This document shows, one piece after another, positions 19,111-24,026 of a DNA stretch of 24,026 nucleotides. The stretch lies in NCBI GenBank assembly GCA_016710365.1, contig JADJVW010000057.1, positions 1-24,026 of the forward strand. The letters run 5' to 3'. The first letter of the stretch is position 1; each line of letters begins with the position of its first letter. Source of the stretch: Candidatus Caldilinea saccharophila (lineage in GTDB: Bacteria; Chloroflexota; Anaerolineae; Caldilineales; Caldilineaceae). A program made the position numbers and the translations under genes. Below the pieces are notes generated by a model, which was not told the origin of the DNA, searched no databases, and saw nothing but the letters and a program-made list of their open reading frames with translations.

Positions 19111-19490
19111 TCAGGCATTGAGCGCGTACACATCGTCAGGATGAGTGTAACCTTCGAACATTACCTGCTGTTCGCACCGTATACCAGCTTGTGCGCCACA
19201 CGAATGGACGCGTGGTTCGCCGGGTCAATGATGGCAATCAGCCGCTTGATGCCCAGCGTCTGGAAGGCGTAGTCGCGCACGGCCTGGGCTGCTTCGGTTG
19301 CATAGCCATGTCCCCATTTTGCCCGTGCGAGGCGATAGCCCACCTCCACTTCTGGCTGCCCATTCACGTCTGCAAAGAAGAACAAGCCGCAATAGCCGAT
19401 CACCGCGCGGCTGCTCTGCTCCATCACAGCATAGGGGCCGAATCCCCACTGCTGATCATCATTTGAGTAGGCTCCCTTCTTGTACTGCAC
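19111..19490 (-). pseudogene. 5'-truncated GNAT acetyltransferase fragment with a frameshift
   Basis: The frame codes the central and C-terminal GNAT core: WGFGPYAVMEQSSRAVIGYC, then VEVGYRLARAKWGHGYATEA (acetyl-CoA loop) and RLIAIIDPANHASIRVAHKL. About 50-60 N-terminal residues expected for a RimJ/RimL-like enzyme are missing. Upstream of the GTG at 19490 the same frame soon meets a TGA, and the other frames show no GNAT sequence. After HKL the literal frame stops at 19161, but adding one G at 19184-19185 continues to CEQQVMFEGYTHPDDVYALNA with a TGA at 19111-19113. The 3' shift may be an assembly error, while the missing 5' end looks real. It abuts the sucC promoter. Confidence 0.6.
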
Positions 19491-19508
19491 CCAAAATACC
19501 CACTTGGT

Positions 19509-19538
19509 TTGTCATCTCTGATGGCCGAGGACTATAAT
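19509..19538 (+). promoter_or_regulatory. Housekeeping-sigma promoter for sucCD
   Basis: TTGTCA (19509-19514), an 18-bp spacer and a perfect TATAAT (19533-19538) face sucC. Transcription would start near 19545 and leave a leader of about 155 bases. I recognise no riboswitch in that leader. Confidence 0.55.
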
Positions 19539-19687
19539 GGCAATGGGAAAGGCGCAGAACATCCCCCGCCAAAGGACGATCTTCTACACCTTTGCCGAGA
19601 CGCGCTACTTGGCGCCCCTGGACAGTTAACCGCAGGCAGCACCGTCCCGTCAACATCCGGCTATGCTCACCCACTGAGCCCACTGCG

Positions 19688-19693
19688 AGGAGG
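19688..19693 (+). promoter_or_regulatory. Strong ribosome-binding site that fixes the TTG start of sucC
   Basis: A perfect AGGAGG lies 7 bases before TTG 19701. The first residues from this start, MNLHEYQSKRVF, match the canonical SucC N-terminus. This rules out the longer frame that opens at 19509, which would begin inside the promoter. Confidence 0.85.
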
Positions 19694-19700
19694 TTTCAGC

Positions 19701-20839
<1,139 letters not shown>

Positions 20840-20843
<4 letters not shown>

Positions 20844-21712
20844 GCATTCTGGTCGGAAAACACACCCGCCTCGTGGTGCAGGGCATCACCGGGCGCGAGG
20901 GCGCCTTTCACACCAAACAGATGATCGACTATGGCACGCCGGTGGTGGGCGGCGTGACGCCAGGCAAGGGCGGCGAGTGGGCCTTTGGCAACGTGCCGGT
21001 CTTTGATACGGTGCGCGATGCGGTGAGTGCAACGGGCGCCAATACGAGTATCATCTTTGTGCCGGCGCGCTTTGCCGCGGACGCTATCATTGAAGCCGCG
21101 GACGCCGGCATCGACCTGGTCGTGTGCATCACCGAGGGCATTCCGGTGATGGACATGGTGCAGGTGCGCGCCTTCCTCGACAGTACGCATACCCGGCTGA
21201 TCGGCCCCAACTGCCCCGGCCTGATCACGCCGGACGAGGCCAAGGTCGGCATTATTCCCGGCCACATCATGACCCAGGGCAACGTCGGGCTGGTCAGCCG
21301 CTCAGGGCACGCTCACCTACGAAGTGGTCTATGCGCTGACCGCCGCGGCATCGGACAGACCACCGCCGTCGGCATCGGCGGCGACCCCATCAACGGCACC
21401 TCGTTCCTCGACGTGCTTCAGATGTTCGAGCAGGATCCGGAGACCGAACAGGTGATCCTGATCGGCGAGATCGGCGGCACGGACGAGCAGAAGGCGGCCG
21501 AGTACATCGCCAACAAGATGACCAAGCCAGTGACCGGCTTTATTGCCGGCCAGACCGCGCCGCCCGGACGCCGCATGGGGCACGCCGGCGCCATCATCTC
21601 CGGTGGCGAAGGCACAGCCGCAGAGAAGATCGCTGCGCTCACCCAGGCCGGCGCCAAAGTCGCCCGCCACCCGGACGAGATCGCCGACCTGGTGGCGAGC
21701 AATCTACACTGA
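20840..21712 (+). CDS. sucD: Succinyl-CoA synthetase alpha subunit, with a compensated double frameshift
   Basis: The CoA-binding, phosphohistidine-bearing subunit of succinyl-CoA synthetase. The frame is open for 290 aa. The N-terminal CoA-binding Rossmann domain has QGITGREGAFH and FVPARFAADAIIEA, then IGPNCPGLITP. The phosphorylated His is H248 in GRRMGHAGAIISGGEGTA. Residues 157-169 read HAHLRSGLCADRR, where the family has TLTYEV followed by VYALTAA. Removing one G at 21305-21307 and adding one G at 21345-21348 restores the conserved sequence exactly, with the same length. The shift is therefore hidden from simple frame checks and is most likely an assembly error. The terminator at 21782 follows. 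Confidence 0.95.
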
Positions 21713-21781
21713 GCAGGCTCGGGTTTGCCATTGACAGTTGCGCCGAGATGAAACCTGACAAATCAAAAACCCAGTCAAACC

Positions 21782-21816
21782 AAAAAGAGGCGTCCCGGTG
21801 CGGGACGCCTCTTTTT
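21782..21816. terminator. Bidirectional intrinsic terminator
   Basis: AAAAAGAGGCGTCCCG (21782-21797) and CGGGACGCCTCTTTTT (21801-21816) form a perfect 16-bp stem with GTG as loop, GC-rich inside and with an A-run before and a T-run after. It works in both directions between the convergent sucCD and DUF4397 genes, ending both transcripts. Confidence 0.95.
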
Positions 21817-21833
21817 ATAGATAAACCTGTTTG

Positions 21834-23929
21834 TTACTCAGCTAAGGCACGCCAGATTGACGGCAGGAACTGCTCGTATGCCGCACGCAGCCCCGTGGTT
21901 GAGACAACCGTCAGCGGGAACTCCGGACCGGCAGCTGGAGCAACTTCCTTCGGTGCTCCAATGGCAAAGGCGTTGACAATGTCGCCTTCCCGCAAGCGGA
22001 ATGGAGGCACATCGATCGCAACTGTCTCGCAGTTGGTTCCATGCACGGTAATTGCAAGGTCATAAACGCCCGGCCGGCAGCGGTAGATTAGCCAGAATGC
22101 CAGGATATTGAAGGTTGGTCAAACCAGCAATCGGCATACCGCCCATGCAGATATCGACCGGTCTCCGCCGCCGTGCCGGCAAAGGGCGCCAGGTGACCCA
22201 GAGTGACAAGCGCCACACCTGATGGGGCCGTCTTGGAAATCTCGGCGGCGGCGAACGCAGCAGGCCAGCCGTTGGCGCCGCCAATGGCGAAGAGCACGTA
22301 CTCGCTCATTTGCGCCAACGGGAAGGTGCCGCTCAGGATCACTGCGTTGCTCACCTCAGCCGACGCGGCATTGGCTGCTGGGGTCAGGACCTCGACAAAC
22401 ACATCGCCCGAAGGCACCACGACGTCGGGCACATATTGGCCGTAGACGACGTTGGTGAAGGCCAGTTGCCCATTGACGCGGATGTCAACCGCAGTGCCAG
22501 CAATTGTACCGGCAAAGGGCGCAAAGTGACCGATCGTCGCCAGGGCTGGGAAGTCCAGGCCGCTCAGTGAGACGACATCTAGCGGGAACGCGGCGTTGTT
22601 CTTCCCGATCGCAAAGGCATCGTAGAATTCGCCAGCGTTGAACTGCAAGGAGGGCAGATCAATAGCCGTGCCCGCACAATTTGTGTTGGCAAGCGCAATG
22701 CTCAGATCGTAGATACCGGCTGGGAACTCTACATATCCTGAATTGAGACCGTACAGTAGAGGCCCTGCAACCTTGCTGTTGTCGGCGTCGTTGCACAGAT
22801 CGACCGCAGTCGCAGCGACAGTCGGGGCAAAGGGCGCATAATGGCCAATCAGCACCTTGGCGTTGCCTGGCGTCGGAGCCACAGCATCCTTCACGATTGC
22901 CTTCAATTCCAACGGCATGTTCGCTGAACCGTCACCAACCGCCAAGAGAGAATATTCGTTGTTGCTCTCAAGCGGGAAGCGCCGGACATGGCAACAGTGG
23001 ATGTACCTGTCGGTTTTACTTCGACTGTGTAGACGCCGGCAGGAAGCTGCACACCCGTGACGGTGTCGGCAAAGACAACTTCGGTAAAGGTGTCCGTGCC
23101 ATTGACGCTGATGGTCACAGAGGTGCCAGCCACATCAGCGCCAAATGGCGCAAAGTGCGCAATATTGACGACGGGCGGTGAATCCAGCCCACTCAACGAA
23201 ACAACATTCAGCGGATACGCTGCATTGTTTTTGCCGATCGCAAAAACATCGTAGAACTCGCCAGCGTTGAACTGCAAGGAGGGCAGGTCATAGACAACTG
23301 TGCCGCAGTTCGTGCCCGGGAGTGCAATGCTCAGATCATAAAGGCCAGCCGGCAGCGGCAGGTAACCGGAGTTGGCGCCATATAGAACGCCTGATAACAC
23401 AGCACTCTGCGTAGCATCGTTGCAGATGTCTACTGCCGTCGCCGCCACGGTTGCCGCAAAGGGCGCATAGTGGCCAATCAACACCATTGCATCGCCAGCA
23501 GCCTGCGCCATCATCGGCTTCGCAATCACCTCAAGCTCGAGCGGCATATTAGCGCTGCCATCGCCGATTGCCAGAATCGTATACTCTTGATTCTCCTCAA
23601 GCGTGAAAACGCCAGACATAGCCACCGTGTTAGTGCCGGTTGGCTTGATCTCGACGGTGTAGACGCCGGCAGGCAGCATCGACAGGCCGACGACCGTATC
23701 TGCGAAAACGACTTCAGTGAAGACGTCGGCGCTGTTGATGGTGATTGTGACCGACGTATCGGCTGGATTCGCGGCAAATGGGGCAAAATGCGCGATGTTG
23801 ACGATCGGGTTGGCGGAGGTGGCCATCCGTAGCAGAGTCGGCGCTTTGAGCCGACAGGGGAGTTGTCAGCCCGAACAAGAGCACCGTTGCCAAGAACAGA
23901 GCGGGAAAGATGAGGAACTTTCGCGACAT
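21834..23929 (-). CDS. Secreted protein of six tandem DUF4397 domains, broken by four frameshifts
   Basis: The restored protein is about 697 aa. It starts at ATG 23929 with GAGGA nine bases upstream and a Sec signal peptide (MSRKFLIFPALFLATVLLFG, cleavage near LSA-QS). Six DUF4397-type domains follow in the order A-B-A-B-A-B. A domains begin IVNIAHFAPF or similar with PAGVYTVEIKPTGT. B domains begin VLIGHYAPF with YDLSIA, DLPSLQFNAGEFYDVFAIGK. The A+B unit is 210 aa. Shifts occur near 23827 (+1 or -2), 22978-22983 (-1), 22158-22161 (+1) and 22069-22071 (+1). Literal reading gives fragments at 22903-23826, 22088-22945 and 21834-22046. Exported to or beyond the envelope; the molecular function of DUF4397 is unknown, with adhesion or matrix binding only a guess. 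No membrane anchor or sorting signal is seen at the C-terminus. Confidence 0.85.
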
Positions 23930-23966
23930 GGTTAGTTTTCCTCGTGAAATGTCAAAGTTGTTCCGG

Positions 23967-23989
23967 CCAAAGCACGCACCTGGCTTTGG
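23967..23989. other. Short hairpin in the leader of the DUF4397 gene
   Basis: CCAAAGC (23967-23973) and GCTTTGG (23983-23989) pair around a 9-base loop, and an outer GGCC/GGCC pair can extend it. It lies about 40 bases upstream of the start codon. No promoter boxes could be assigned in the remaining 97 bases to the window edge. Confidence 0.35.
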
Positions 23990-24026
23990 TGGCCTTCAAC
24001 ATAAGCGCACCTTACAGGGAATGAAC

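Noticed and set aside
19509..19700. N-terminal extension of SucC by 64 residues
   Set aside because: The added residues are not SucC-like, and the AGGAGG before TTG 19701 together with MNLHEYQSKRVF marks the true start.

Overview
The window looks like a piece of a chromosome from a GC-rich, Gram-positive-unrelated environmental bacterium, most probably a Chloroflexota (Anaerolineae/Caldilineae-like) genome. That placement is an inference from gene content: MoxR-DUF58 pair, a giant cyclase-ATPase-TPR protein, an HU-related protein, a protein made of tandem DUF4397 domains, and families of short intergenic repeats. No rRNA, tRNA or phylogenetic marker fixes the taxon.

Layout. (1) 1-7404, minus strand: a two-gene putative phage-defence/restriction locus, a PLD-SNF2 helicase followed by a large Eco57I-class DNA methyltransferase. 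Three perfect 15-18 bp palindromes sit in this locus: at the helicase stop codon, in frame inside the methyltransferase, and just after the methyltransferase stop. (2) 7405-8619: a repeat-rich stretch around a small HU-related DNA-binding protein on the plus strand. (3) 8620-10829, minus: a MoxR AAA+ ATPase and a DUF58 membrane protein, translationally coupled by an ATGA overlap. (4) 11005-15280, minus: one very long signalling protein (two class III cyclase domains, AAA ATPase, TPR repeats), preceded by a 15-unit heptanucleotide tandem repeat. (5) 15437-19019, minus: GNAT acetyltransferase, CaiB/BaiF CoA-transferase, M20 carboxypeptidase and VOC-fold protein, a set of metabolic genes. (6) 19111-19490: a 5'-truncated acetyltransferase. 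(7) 19701-21712, plus: sucC-sucD, succinyl-CoA synthetase of the TCA cycle, ending at a strong bidirectional terminator. (8) 21834-23929, minus: a secreted protein built of three copies of a two-domain DUF4397 unit.

A dominant property of this sequence is its number of small indels. At least twelve frameshifts can be placed in eight genes (methyltransferase, HU, DUF58, MoxR, cyclase, sucD twice, acetyltransferase, DUF4397 gene four times). In each case the downstream frame continues the same protein family at once. They lie in G/C runs or CG-alternating tracts and hit even the essential-looking sucD. I therefore treat them as probable consensus errors of the assembly, not as real pseudogenes, and give composite coordinates for these genes. 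The most biologically interesting items are the palindrome family in the defence locus, including a compensatory base change and an in-frame coding insertion, the helicase-methyltransferase pair itself, and the heptamer array in front of the cyclase gene.
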